The notes below the pieces were generated by a model. It did not search any database. It saw nothing but the letters and a program-made list of their open reading frames with translations, and was not told the origin of the DNA. DNA of 64,000 bases from Patiria miniata (lineage: Eukaryota; Echinodermata; Asteroidea; Valvatida; Asterinidae): assembly GCF_015706575.1 (NCBI RefSeq), contig NW_024037069.1, positions 30,649,315 through 30,713,314 on the forward strand, in the 5' to 3' direction. The position numbers and the translations under genes were made by a program. Shown piece after piece: positions 10,681 through 23,375 of the stretch (its first letter is position 1; each line of letters starts with the position of its first letter).

Positions 10681-12660
10681 ATGCGTGTACGGGTATTTGA
10701 TATATAATGTATGTACGGGAGAAGTGATCAACATATAAACCAGATCAAGGATCAAGGATTAGGGTGATGACATCCAAATGCTGTAACGCGAGATTTGCTT
10801 CCACCCGGGCCGCGAACCGCAGAACTTATTGCAGCTGCCATATTTTGCATGATTCGATACCGAATACGGCGTCGCTAGTCCCGACCAAATTCATTACGAG
10901 TGCCATACTGGCAAAATCCCACTAATCCACTAACTGTTGTCGTAAGGGGGGCGTCGAAAGAGGAGGGTTTTAGACGGGTGCCTCAGGCAGCAAGCAAGGA
11001 GTCGAAACTGTTGCTGTACTGGCAACACTTGGGTCTTCCGCTCAGGAAACCTCTTGGTCCACTAAACCGCGTTCGGTCCGATAAACTCGCGACCTCTCGC
11101 TCCGGGCTAGACTGCGCGCTTCCTTGACGTAAACGAAGTTGCCTGAATGATTATTAGTTTTCCTCCGTTAGGCTTGCCTCGCCATCCAATCTCTGTCAGC
11201 CCGCATCGCCACTCGTAGTCGCTGTAAAAGTCAGCTATGGCCAACGGGGAATACATGAACATACAGGGAGAAAAAAAAATCATATTTGATGGAGAGGCCC
11301 TTGGTCGTTTTTGGCAAGGTCGGGGGAAATAATGAATTAGGATTAATCAAATGTTGGTTGTCTTTTGTTTGACAGATCTTCACCACGATGATTGCTTATC
11401 AAAACAAGAATTCATTATTTTCAAACAGAAATCACAGACACAAATTTTATATTTAATCTGAACTCTTCATTTTTCTTGACTGAGATACGCACGTACCTAG
11501 TCGTGGAATTAATTAGGGTTGTTTTTGACGCGGTTGTTTTTGTTTTTGACAGTCTTCGTGTTCAAATCGTCAGGTACAGGACACTACGTCACTCGCAACG
11601 GCGTCAGATGTTTCCGATTCGAAAAAAGATTGGTTTGGTAAACAAACTTAACTTGGTAATTATTTCTAATTCATCTCTCATTATGTAAAAGAACAAAATA
11701 ACAAAACTGCGCATGAATAGCAAAACAAAAGATGCATATTGCAGATGTTCGAATGAGGAACATCATCTTCAACATGTAGGCCTACATGGCAGCATAATCC
11801 AAGTGGAATATCGTCACTTCCAAACAGAAAAATAAAAGAATTATGCAAATAAACTTAACAAACTCTCTGGTTCTTCAAAATAATTAAGCTAATTTCTCAA
11901 CTACATATTTAGCTACCAGTTATCTATAGATACGTAACATGCCCAAAATAATTCAGGCTCATAAAAGCCATTTAATGCACCGATATCACCCTTTGAAAAA
12001 AAGGAGAAAATTCCTCCGAGGACGTTTCTCCGAAGACCGAGAAAGGGGTTTGCGTCCGACGGTTCAACCTCCGGGAGCAAATGGGTTGTGTTACGGTACT
12101 CGACGGCTCTTGACGCGCTCAAGAGTTAACACTTCACAGCACCGCCAAGTCCAAATGGGTCATTATCACAATACTCGTGGACGGATATGTCAACTCATTC
12201 ACAGAGTTGGGAGTTGGGAACTAAAAACAAAAGAGGAAAACAAAGTCTGATGCTGTGGCGGCGAGAATGAATCACGAAGTACTTCGAGATGAGTTTTTGT
12301 TGATGTAACGTCGTGAACGAAACGCATGTGGTTAGGGAGTGCGGTAAAATACAATTGAAGTCAGTGTTGAGTCAGTGTACGACTCATATTTCTGACTAAA
12401 GTACATCTCTTGTTACATGAGAAGATCCAACTTTCACAAGTAATTTCAATGTTTTCACACTTATCAAACTACTTTGTGTTAAAGCCCCTTTAGATTGGTT
12501 GAGATTCCATAGAAAAAAAGTTCTCACTCAGGTTTGTCCAGTTTCCTTCCTAGAATGGACCATGGACGACAGTGTACTATATAAATCCGGCAACAATTAT
12601 TGCGGTGGTAGCACGCTCGTGCGCAGATTGCACGCGCGTTCTCAACGCTTCTTTTGTCCA
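10681..12660. other. Unassigned stretch; CpG-rich block at 10780-11130
   Basis: The block at about 10780-11130 is richer in GC and CpG than its surroundings. It contains a 75-codon frame (10900-11127) with no recognised domain and could be a cis-regulatory element or small exon. A similar unassigned frame lies at 11939-12250. The remainder is AT-rich and featureless. Confidence 0.3.
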
Positions 12661-13000
12661 ATCCGGTTTGTAAGTGCGTCATACACGCGCACGCACCACG
12701 GATTACTAGCGCTCATTGGCTTTAAAACAAGCCACTTTATACTACATCCGGTGTCATATGAAAATCAGACTCCTATGAAAATCGGACTCCTTTACACTAT
12801 TATTGGTTAAACCCTCTCACGTGACCAGTCCTCTCCTTATTATCTTTACTTAGGCATGCGCAATACTATCAATGAACCGTATTTCATATAGAGTCTTAAA
12901 TTCACGCTACGCCGGTTACAATGGTTCCAATGCATGCCACTCCGTGTGCAGTGGGCGTGGTTTATTAAAGTGGAAATGACGTCACACTTACGAACCGGAT
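12661..13000. mobile_element. ATCCGGTT-ended TIR element, copy 1 (carries an insertion)
   Basis: The left end ATCCGGTTTGTAAGTG is matched by the right end, which reverse-complemented reads ATCCGGTTCGTAAGTG. The interior shares CGCGCACGCACCAC, GATTACTAGCGC, TGGTTCCAATGC and GTGGGCGTGGTTT with the copy at 52711-52898. Relative to that copy, a block of about 160 bp (about 12751-12913) is inserted after TACTACATCCGG. The right terminal repeat contains a CRE-like TGACGTCA at 12977-12984. It appears to be a small non-autonomous DNA transposon. Confidence 0.7.
12751..12913. mobile_element. Repeat with GTGTCATATGAAAATC, nested in the TIR element
   Basis: The block begins GTGTCATATGAAAATC and continues with ACTCCTATGAAAATCGGACT, ATTGGTTAA, CCCTCTCACGTGACC and GCATGCGCAATAC. 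The same order recurs at 53760-53925. The 52.7-kb copy of the host element lacks this block, which shows it is an insertion. No terminal inverted repeat is evident and the class is unknown. Confidence 0.65.
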
Positions 13001-14580
13001 AGAGTGGAGTCGCTAACATGCACGCAAGGGCGGGTGTGGTACCAACTCAGTAATACCTTGTAATATTTTATATTTTTCAAAGCGAAACATTTGAAAAGGA
13101 GAGTGAGAGAGGACATCATCAAAAACCAGATGACTTCGAAACTTTCAGAAACTTTCAGTCAGTACCTCATTGGTCGATGCATCGAATGCGCATACGTACC
13201 ACCTGTGAGTATGCTAGAGTTTTTTTTGTGTGGGTGAGCGTAATGCCCCCAAAGTAATGACTTTTAATTAAGGCTGCCGAATGAATAATTACATGTTGGA
13301 CTCCAATTAGAATGACAGTCCAGATCTTGTATATCTATAGGCTCCGCACTTATACAAAGAGCATACGGAATCCCTTCAAAGCTTGCACTGTAAAGGAGGA
13401 TTCATAGTGAAATCCACGCAGCGCCATGCATACGCTATGCATACAGAGGGGTGCCCAATTGTCCCTATAGGCCTACCATATACACACACTAGACTATTGT
13501 TACTTTGTTCCCCCTAGTATACCCTGCATGATTTGCGGAGGAGGGGTACCCCTATGTCCCTAAGTAATTTTGATACCATAATTACACGGAATATCGAGAG
13601 ACTTTTATATAATAAGGAGAAAGCGGAATCCTTAAAAGAACTCCTTATAAAAGTTACTCAATAAGTTAAGGCGGTCCAAACAAAAGATCATAGCCACCAG
13701 TAGTAAAACCAACCAACCAACGCCACATGGGTGTAGGCTTTAATATCCTTGTTGCTATTCTACACGAAAGTGCAGATTGTCCAATCCAAACAAAACCCAT
13801 GTCTTGAAATAGTTCGCGCGTATATTGATATGAACTATAATCAAAGCAGGTTATGGATGGTTTTCGATGCGCATTGTCGCGCATGGGGCTAAAGTACTCA
13901 TACCAAGTCATTAACAAGTGCGTAAACGTTAGTTACCGCAGCTACGCCTCGCTTCTCCCCACTTCACTCCAGGCCCTCTACGATAAACCCGCCGGTTCTT
14001 CAGTATAAGGACCCAATTAATCATAAAACATAGCAAGCCGTGAAATGTTTATAAGGGGAAATTTAATGAGGGGGGGGGGGGGGGTTACGGGTGCAAGGTG
14101 CAAGGTGTTAAATCAATGGAAAAGGCTTGATTATACAATTATTAGCGTGACTAATTTGATACATCATTATTCATGTAGTCTAAAAACCATCGTGTACTCT
14201 ACTTTGGGGCGTCTCTTTTTATTTGTTTGGTTCTCATTTCCGACCTTATTTTGGGCTCCCAACCCAAGAAAAAAACAACTTTTTTTTCCACCGACACTGT
14301 ATGTACTCTGGAACTCCATTAACCAAAACAGAATTAATAATAACAAATGGAAAAAAAATGAATACAAAATTCAGGCAATCAGGCTCTGTATTATTTGAAA
14401 AGTTATTGAAACCGAATACCAAATTTTCTTTTTGCGAAGTACGCCTATAGCAACCAGTGGAATCCCAGAAGATGAGAGGATGTTGCCTCTCATCATTCTA
14501 TAGCTTTACTGGTATGTGGGATGTGACGTTTTGAACGCCCTCCGGGGCGCAAAGCACCCGAGGCGAAGCCAACAATTGTT
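13001..14580. other. Unassigned stretch with a G run
   Basis: Contains a run of about 18 G at 14070-14090. An 83-codon minus-strand frame (13666-13917) and overlapping frames at 14045-14450 match nothing I recognise and look like chance. No structured repeat is evident before 14581. Confidence 0.35.
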
Positions 14581-14911
14581 TTGTTATACCTCTGTCTTGG
14601 ATTCTTTGGATTTTGATGTAAAAAACACGAAAACAAGCAGCAGTAAACACAACAATCATGACAATCTAACGGCAACTCACATGCACGTCGCGTGCTCGAA
14701 ACAGCTGATCGTCTGCTAGTTCGCTGCTCCCACTCATGCGTGAAAACATGGTGAAAATAACGTGGGTACCAACGATACAAGCGTTTCACACCGTACGTCC
14801 GTACGTACAAAGTCATAGCACACTCCCTGTGGGATATCACGATATTATAAACTTAACACGTGATCGTTCTAGGCCAATGAAAATACAGTATTCAAGACAG
14901 AGGTATAACAA
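14581..14911. mobile_element. MITE with TTGTTATACCTCTGTCTTG ends
   Basis: The two ends are exact inverted repeats over 19 bp, TTGTTATACCTCTGTCTTG at 14581 and its complement ending at 14911. The 331-bp interior has no coding capacity. A target-site duplication is not clear, so the superfamily is unresolved. Confidence 0.75.
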
Positions 14912-16280
14912 TACACGTTAGTGAGCTGCTTGGTGCAGATATAATGCAAGTCAACTTTGCCAAATATGGTTTAATTATTTTATTCAGTGATCAACTCATG
15001 ATAATCTCATAGCAAAAACAAAACAACATAGGAAGCTATTATGCACTTGGCATCATTTAAGTTAGATATCTATACACGGTTGCAACTGCAATTATTGTTT
15101 TCCTTCGGATTTTTTTTCGACCGACCGACACTACTTCAGAGGCAGAAAGATATGAGAACCATAAAAATAAAAAGGGATACCCTTATCCTATTTTGTGTGT
15201 TTTATATTGTGTCTTTGTAGTTCCTTTATAATTTCAATGTATGGGAACTAGGCTAAGTTTGAACTGTTTTGGGCATACCCTGGGTAAAAAAATGTAGTCA
15301 ACATTGTTACTTTTTCCAATCGACACACCTTTACTATAGAGGTATACTAAAGATTTGAGGCTTTGCATGACTGGAATTCTGGCATCGGTGTGAGGTTTTT
15401 GGTTTTGTTCATGTAAGATATTAAAAGGGAGACTGGTAGCATCCCGGTGACGAATAGACCACACGGTTGGAAACGTTGAAGAAACGCTTTGAGTTCAATA
15501 TGAGCACCTGTCTATCTTCTTGAAGGTGACAGGTGCGTTTTGTAACTGCAAATCGTCTTCTGAAATCTCTCTGACGGATGGATGGTGCTTTCAATTTACC
15601 AACAGTTATATTTTTTATAACCGAAGAACTGCTCGTAGCCTAGGAAGCGAAATAAACGACGATCATTCATCTCTATATAAGTACCTTTTCCTAAAGTTAC
15701 TGAAAATAAAGATGGCTGTTTTGTTGAGTCCCAAGAAAAAACAACGTTATACAAACGATCAATATGGCCCAATTGTCATCAGCATTACAGCTCTTTTATC
15801 AAAAACACTCTGAGTCGTGCTATTTAGCAATACTTATGCTCACGTTCCAACTCACTCTCTGCAACGTTGGCTTGAAAATTCGTATATTTGCCGTAGCCTG
15901 TGGGCATGTATGTAGATTTATGCCTAGCCATCACTGAGTCACACGTTACGCCTCCATACTTGTTAAGACTGCCAACCCAACGCGTTCAAGCCTGTTAATG
16001 ATCTCAGACGAAGAGGGAAAATCGCTTGGCTTGGGTAACTGAACGGAACCGCGGGTTTGATTGTGTCATTAATCACGCGATTGATGAATGACAATGGATC
16101 GTAACGCGTCATTTATGGCTCTGTGAAGTGAATCATTTTGCCGCGGTTTGTTTACCTGCCACGAAATGAATGTGGGCCATTCATCAGGGAATCCTGACAC
16201 GGCTTACTCATGACTTGAATTAATGCTTTCTCAATGTTGGGGTAATGTCAAGGGCGCAATCAATCCTTCTAATACGTCAA
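14912..16280. other. Unassigned stretch
   Basis: No recognised gene. A 97-codon frame at 15520-15813 has no known domain. The sequence at 16000-16250 is slightly richer in GC but otherwise unremarkable. Confidence 0.35.
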
Positions 16281-16706
16281 CGGACCAACTAGCTCACGGT
16301 CGAACGACCAACCAATCGACCGAACGGACGAACAAGAAAGCAATCGACAGATCGATCGACCGATAAAGCCAACCGACCGACCAACAGATCGACTGACCCG
16401 ACCAACCGACCCGCTAACCGAGAGACCGACCGACTGACAACTAACCGACAAACAAAGCAACTTAATTAACTGACCGACCCGACTCACAGACCGAGGAACT
16501 AAGTGACCGACGTACCAACCGACTGACCAAACAAACAACCGACCATTTGACCTAGTGATTATTAATTAATCATTCTTTGCATATTGCTCTCTCTCCATAT
16601 ATATTACAGTGCCACTGTTTCAACAGTGACCGACTAACCAACCAAATAAATGACCATAGACCGACAAACGACTGACCAACAAATCAACTGACCAACCGAC
16701 AACTGT
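16281..16706. repeat. Degenerate (GACC)n-type array
   Basis: Two blocks, about 16281-16550 and 16628-16706, are made of drifting tetranucleotides GACC, GACT, AACC and AACA, separated by about 75 bp of AT-rich sequence. A short related patch lies near 17610-17640. The minus-strand frame rich in V-G-R-S-V over the array is a translation of the simple repeat. Confidence 0.85.
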
Positions 16707-17154
16707 TTGATATCAAAGTTAATAGCATAAACGATATTGACCTACATGTATTAAGTTATTCTAAATTAGGATGCAAAGTAGAAATTTAGAACATGAGTAA
16801 CACATGATCGTATTGGTTGGGCCCTACTCATCTCGATCTAAAGGAAACAATAAGCCACAGACAGTCAAACGGAAGTGAGGATCTATATCAGACTCGATAC
16901 AAAAAGTACAAAATCTGCGTGCCCGCTTAGACCATGCGATTCCTTTGTCATTGTAGTGTTCATTGATGCTTACCAATAATTTGGCATATTACGCGGTTAA
17001 CAAGAGACTGCGGTATACAATTTCTAGACAACTCGTGCATATTATTCTTCAAAATGCAGTTTCCATTTCTTTCATTGAGCACAAGTAGATGTGGCAACGA
17101 TCCTCCTCGAGTCTCCGCCTATTATTAAAGGCACATCGGTTTAAAGAAAACTTT

Positions 17155-17245
17155 AAGGGTAGCCGAATGGCCGAATGATTGCATGCAAGTTCGTTGGCCA
17201 CAACTCTCGGGGCCCAGGTTCGAATCCCAGTAGTGTTTTGGTTGT
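17155..17245 (+). repeat. tRNA-derived SINE head, Leu/Ser-like
   Basis: An A-box-like TAGCCGAATGG at 17160-17170 and an exact B box GGTTCGAATCC at 17217-17227 are set about 57 bp apart. That distance suits a tRNA with a long variable arm (Leu or Ser type). The T-stem and acceptor stem do not pair, so this is a SINE head or tRNA pseudogene. It differs from the Gly-like SINE at 10401. Confidence 0.5.
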
Positions 17246-19639
17246 GTTTTTAATTAACGTACGCGTAAAGAATTTACTTTAAGACATATGATTTACCAAC
17301 GTCGACAAATGCAAACAGAAAGTAGCGGAAACCCTCAGCTCACCAGTTGGGACTGTCCACGAATCCAGGTTAGGTTCTTCGTAAAGGTATGGGGCTCGTT
17401 TGGCTGATCTCCGCAGCCAAGGCTAAAGGATGCTGCCTCATTTCCTCCCTTTTATGGTGCATGAGGCTTTGTTGAATCACAGACTTCAAATTATCCCAAA
17501 TGTTCGACAGACAGGTGCGTTACACCGATGGTTCTTGATCTTGATGCAATGGGTTCCGTTTTAGTACAGTCAATCTTTCTAGTCACTACCTTATTAAGGT
17601 TATAGTAGGCTCGACCGACTGATAGACCGACCTACCGACTGAGCATTCGAACCACGTGTTAGCAGGTAATTTAACACTTAACATTTTGCTAGAAACAGGC
17701 CTGCGAACGATGCCGTTTAACTAAAAACCGTTTTAATTCCAGAGAGAAGCTTGTAATTTCTGGACGTTTCGCCCATCCTCAGAAATACCTATCGCTTCAC
17801 AGAACACAATGATATCTAAGACGGTGTCATTACCTTAAAACCTCATTCTTTTATGCATCTCACCCTGCAAAGCTTCAAACCTTACTTTTCTCTTGAATAA
17901 TTCTTATTCTCTGTAGTCCAACTCGAAGACACACGACGCATCCTCGTCTCATCATTAACCCGCCCCACCCCTCAGTACCCCCCTCGAGGCACAAAAGGTA
18001 ACTCAAGCATGTTTACAAAATGCAGACTCTTAAGTGGTCCGGTGGCTGTTGGTAAACACCAAGTCGTCTTGGGTTGGTCTGACTTGATTTACCATACCCC
18101 GGCTCTCCATTCCGTCAACTGAGCATATATACATTCTGCTATTTATAAACCTAGTCTGTTTGGTCATGTCTCTTTATGAAATGTCATTTAACAAGTTTGA
18201 TTTGGGTAATTGGAAATGGGCGGTCATACATTCGCGGTGAATTTCTCACTGCAAATAGGGCCCATTTGCCGAGTGCACTGAATTTCAACGTAAGGTGCAT
18301 TTTTTTTTTAATGTGTGAAGCATGACTAGATATTCTGGTGTATTACAATTCTCCATCAGTTAAAAAAGAGAAGCTTCACATTACAGTATTTTCTCAAAAA
18401 CATTTCTTCTAATTTGATTTGCATGAAGGGCGTCGAGTCCATTTACCTATGTAGAGCAATTGTCTGTTTTCTTCCGTATAGGCCTATCCTTCGCAATACT
18501 TTTGAATAATTGGTTTGATAGGATGCATATTGACACAAAATATAGAGGGCTTTAATTTCCAATTATGTAACATGGCTTCTTTGATCTCGTTATTACATTT
18601 TTTAAATTTCACAAATTCTTTTTCTTGTTTATTGTCTCCAATAATTTGTATAGTTTGTCAGGGTGTTTTTTGTTTTAGTTTGTTTTCAACTGTCTATCGT
18701 TTTTTTCATGTCACGACCAATTGTCCGAAATTGTTTCTTAAATTGTGCTGTTTTCGTATGTATTCTTGTGCTTAAAAATGCTTCCAAGAAGACATATATC
18801 AACACAAGCATCGGCTTCTAGAAAATGCCTCCATGCTGTATTAGATTTTATTTACTGTCATGCAGTTACAAAGTATGTGTCGGTTTAGTTTATTTGAACT
18901 TTGTTTGGACTATTTGGTTCATTTACTTCTTATGTTCATTGATTTTCATGTATGTCTGGTTTACCATCAATGTACTTCCCTTTGAATTTATTAGAAGGCA
19001 CGGAAATCAATAAACCAAAATCAATATTATTCTGAGAAATTTATTTCCGTTGATATTTGACATTATACGGCAGCACTATAAGCATTCACTCACTGTTCGC
19101 TCACAAATTCGTGTGAATTGGATACGGCGTTTGGCAGGACACATCTCGTTGACATAACCTGAATATAATGATGTTAACACCTTTCATTTCCCCAGAAGTG
19201 GCCCAACTGCAAGTTTACACAACACTCAACTAAATCTCGGTCTTCACTCCGAATGTGCAATAACATCGCAGCTGCAGTCCATACAGAAAGGCTTTATGTT
19301 CAGCGATAAAATCGACTGCTGTGTTGTGGAGACTACAGTCTGTCGCGCAAAGAGATATTAAAAAAATTCTAGAACCAAATGTTCCAAAAACATTCTGTAT
19401 AAAAGAACTTGAGGAATTTATGGAATGTTACGCATTTTTGTTAATGCAATCCTTGAAAATGAACCTTTGTGTCCGATTTAACATTTATGTTCAAATTTCG
19501 TTTTTCCATTTTAAAGGGTGTTTTGGTGCCATTTTTTGGTTTTCATACTAATGCAAATTTCCATATTCATGAGCCAAACTATGATGTCATTCCGGGCAGA
19601 AACCTCAATGTTCCAATTTTTTCGGGGCCCTTAAGCGGG
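17246..19639. other. Unassigned AT-rich stretch
   Basis: T-rich sequence gives hydrophobic-looking short frames near 18515-19013. These reflect base composition and have no recognised homology. A second GACC-like patch sits at 17610-17640. No gene is supported. Confidence 0.4.
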
Positions 19640-19757
19640 CCCTGAACCCCACCGTGTCCCACGTCGTCATTTTTGTGACCCACGTTTTGGGGGACCAAAG
19701 ATTTTTTGGCCCCCCCCCCCAAAAAAAAAAGTGTTCCGTGGATCCGCCCTTGTCTGG
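19640..19757. mobile_element. Fragment of a G-tract hAT-like element
   Basis: A C/A homopolymer junction (about ten C followed by about ten A, 19710-19730) is followed by GTGGATCCGCCCTTG. Its reverse complement CAAGGGCGGATCCAC resembles the CAGGGGCGGATC ends of other elements in this window. The left end is not recognisable, so it seems truncated. Confidence 0.45.
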
Positions 19758-20424
19758 GACCAGCAATTACGTGGGATGGGATCCACAAAATAACATGTAT
19801 GAAATGTTTCATAGTTATTGTCTGTACCTTTAATACGTATTCCCCCTGTTTTACGCCCCTGCATTTAACATACCGACTAAGTACATACAAAATGATATCT
19901 CCTTTGCTTATAGGGTCTACAGAACATGAGTACATGAAACTGTATCTGGCAGTAATTGACGAAGGGGAGGGCATTTTGCCGCGCAATTTATGGAGACATG
20001 ATACACGAAACCATCCTACTCAATCGCAATCCTATCTCGAACACATGAATAAAATGAAACTCGAAACCTAATATTTCCAGTACCAAACCACAATCACCCA
20101 CGGCTGCAGGTTTTCCCTCCGTTTTTTTGAGGGTAAGACTTTTACCGGAATTGGTAAGGATCAAAGCATCTATCGACACGCAACGGATAACCGGCATGGA
20201 TCTTTCGGAAATCGTGTCCCGGTAACTACGCCGGGCGAAATTCTAAGTATGCCTTTCAACGAGTGCTACGCAAGCACTTATCAAAATCTGTCTATTTATA
20301 GACATTTTGTTGTATCCGCTATAAGTAGGTGAAGTAGTCCCCATCCCTAATTACTTGCATGACCTCCCGCAACCGTATGTGTTTTTGAATAGTTTATGCT
20401 GCCGTGATTTTGCTGCCAAACGCT
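19758..20424. other. Unassigned stretch
   Basis: A plus-strand frame covers 19706-20071 and overlaps a minus-strand frame. It begins inside the preceding repeat and has no recognised domain. No other feature seen. Confidence 0.35.
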
Positions 20425-21343
20425 CAGAGTTGTAACGAGTCACTGATTTTTGTGACACCAGTCATTTTAAAGAAGTTACTCGAGTCGAGTCGAGTCATTT
20501 TAAAGAAGTGACTCGAGTCGAGTCAAGTCATTTTAAAGAAGTGACTTGAGTCGAGTCGAATGATTTTAAAGAAATGGCCCCAGTCCAGTCGAGTCATTAG
20601 GTTAAGAAGGTCGAGTCGAGTGGAGTCGAGTCAAATATTTAGCTCGAGGCAGTTCGAGTCACGAATATTTGAGCACTATAAAACAAATAAAAACAAGAGA
20701 GAAAGTCATTTGTATCACATACAGTTAACGAGAAGTGAAACTTCGATCTTATAATGCTCACTGGTTTGCCTTCGGGTCTAGATTTAGTTTTCGCTGATCG
20801 CTGACAACATCAAAACCAAATTGCATTATACCAAACTGTTTCCCATTATTTAAAAGTGGGCATGTTTTAATTTTTAAAAGGAGGGCATACATTTAGAATC
20901 CAAGAGTTTATAAGATATCGTTCAAAGCTAATGATGAAACAACGAATTGGAAAATGTGTTTAAAATCCAGTTCCTGGATAGTGTTTCGTGCGTTCTAGAA
21001 CCATGAGGTGGGAGTCTGTGACACGTATATTTTACATGACAAGCGGCTGCTGTACCGCCCTGTATTCGCAAAGTGACGTGAACATACATTTTGCACCGGA
21101 AGTCATTGGAAATGTGTTTCGCAAAGTTTTGCTTTTATATTTGGGACTCGGGTCTCATTAACCTTCGCTCGAGTCAAGTCGTCTGATGAGGGACTCGAGT
21201 CGAGACGAGTCATTTGCTCGCTGTGGCTCGAGTCGAGTCGAGCCATTTGCCCCCAGGGGCTCGAGTCGAGTCGAGTCACCAACAAGTGTGACTCGAGTCG
21301 GACTCGACTCGAGTCGAGTCATTTACTCGAGTAATTACAACTG
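20425..21343. mobile_element. GAGTC-rich element with CAG..TTGTAA ends
   Basis: The left end reads CAGAGTTGTAACGAGTCACT. The right end, reverse-complemented, reads CAGTTGTAATTACTCGAGTA. These are similar, offset by one small indel, and resemble hAT-like termini. Both subterminal regions (20458-20660 and 21165-21330) are packed with GACTCGAGTC units, often joined to CATTTTAAAGAAGTG on the left. The middle 500 bp is unique AT-rich sequence. I found no clean 8-bp target duplication. Confidence 0.6.
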
Positions 21344-23370
21344 TTAGGCCCGAAGAAAATGAGCTTGACGACTAGAATGATAACCGGTATACATTATAAG
21401 CCCTAAGATATTCATTACCATGTCTTCTAAAACGTGCATCCAAGACAATCATATAGATTGAAGCTAAGGGCTTTAATCAGGCAAACGTTCTCCAGGCAAT
21501 CTCCAAGAAGAAAGTGGCAGGCAAATTCTAACTCCCTGTAAGGTTCTGACGAATTTTCATTCACGGGAAATGTACTTTGTTCATCCCAGGGTTCAGTAGC
21601 TTGAAGTGCATGTGGTTTCCTCCTGTAGATTGCCTGAAAAAAACTGCCTCATATCACCTGGCCCTCAAATCGAATTTGAATTAAAGAGCAAAAGCTAAGT
21701 TGCGAGACTTCAGAACGTTCTGCTTCAGAATTATAAAAGAACGTGAGATTTAATGACCAACGAACGGATTCAGCCAGTCGAGAAAAAAAAGGAGTCATTC
21801 CAGAAAATTGAGATCGTTCATGAGGATGCACATTGCATACAGCGTATTAATCTACCAACAATAATAACCTCGAGCCAAACCAATTGGCCGGAGCTATCCC
21901 TAGGTGAGAAACGTGCATCCGCGCGGGGTGAGTTCCGCTTCTAATGCTAGTCTCGATATCGGGAACATGAACGGCTCATATCGACAGGAGAATTGTCCAC
22001 ATCCTGAAATTCTGGATGAACATAGCACCTGTGGGTGCCTGGTGTCAACAAACATCCTTCATCGGGTTGTTGTTTTGCGGCTTATTTCTTAGACAATGAT
22101 GAAGACGGTTAATAAAAAGCCTTCTTATAGAACCATTGTCAACATGTAGTAACTCACACCCCTGGTCGCTTTGACATCTATAAGATCATCAAAAAGGGGT
22201 GAAAATGATTGTTGTTATCGATTTGTTGATATACATTATCGTGAATGGTTTCAAATATTTCAAAAGAATGTTAATAACATTTAGTTATAAGGTTTGGCAA
22301 TCATGTCGAATACCTGATTTTTCTGCTTCGAAAAGAAAAAGGTTTGGCTGATGCAGAAATTTCAAGAACAAAAATACACCCAAAATTATTAGTAAACACA
22401 GAAATAACTTGAATATTTGGTGTGTTATTCTTTTCATTGCACAAACTACATACTTCGGTGCGTCCGTCTATACATGAATATCTACCAATCGAATCACACA
22501 TCGGTCTTTATGTTTTGCAGAACCGCATTAAACCCTCAACATTGCTTCCTTTACGTAATTGTCTAATCTTCAGCTCTCTCAACAATAAATTCAATCCAGT
22601 TTGGAAGACGCGTACGACAAAAAATAGAGTAATTATGCAATTTTCTTTATTTCCTCGCATCTCGGCGGGTTTCTTTTGATGCCCGCCGCGATCGGTGACT
22701 CACAATGGCTCAGTAAGAGCGCTATTCATCAACGTTGTGATAACAGCTTTACCTCGGCAGAGCAGGTTTAAAGAGAAAAGAGGAGTTAAACTTTTTTAAG
22801 AACACTGGCGAAGAACATAAATCTATCCATTCGTGTTGAAAGTTCGAAAGTTCGACTTTAACGCTTTAATCTTCACAGCGCAGAGAGGCACCATGACCGC
22901 GAAGATTGATGAAAGTAATGTGCTCATCGAACATTTATCATAAAAACACTGAAATGTGAAAACGAGCACTTGACCCCGGTGTATTTCCCTATTCGGGCCA
23001 CTATGCGCTGTGGTTATATACTGTTAAAATATTCATGAAGAAATTGGTTTGCTTTGCCGTTGCCGACAGATATGAATACCCAAGCGTGAGACGCTTAGCC
23101 GAGCTTTGTTTAAGTAGGGGTTAAATTTTGACAAGTTTTCAAAGTCTGACGCTTTTGGGGGAAGAATCTGTGTTTGTCTTGGCGACATTTCCTGCCTGAA
23201 TTCACCTGCTTGGAAAACGGCTATGGCACCGAATAGCGCGCATATGGCGTCGTGGATTTTGAAACACTTCCAAAAGTCAATTTGAACGAAAACAAAAAGC
23301 GTGCATGAGTTGATATCATAACTTGCATAGGTCTACAGGCCTACAATATCAGAAAGTGATTGGCATGTTG
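21344..23370. other. Unassigned stretch
   Basis: No recognised gene. Several 60-85-codon frames (for example 22422-22679) have no known motif. No clear tandem or inverted repeat was seen. Confidence 0.35.
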
Positions 23371-23375
23371 AAACA

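Noticed and set aside
16269..16538. 89-codon minus-strand frame rich in S-V-G-R
   Set aside because: It is a translation of the GACC-type simple repeat.
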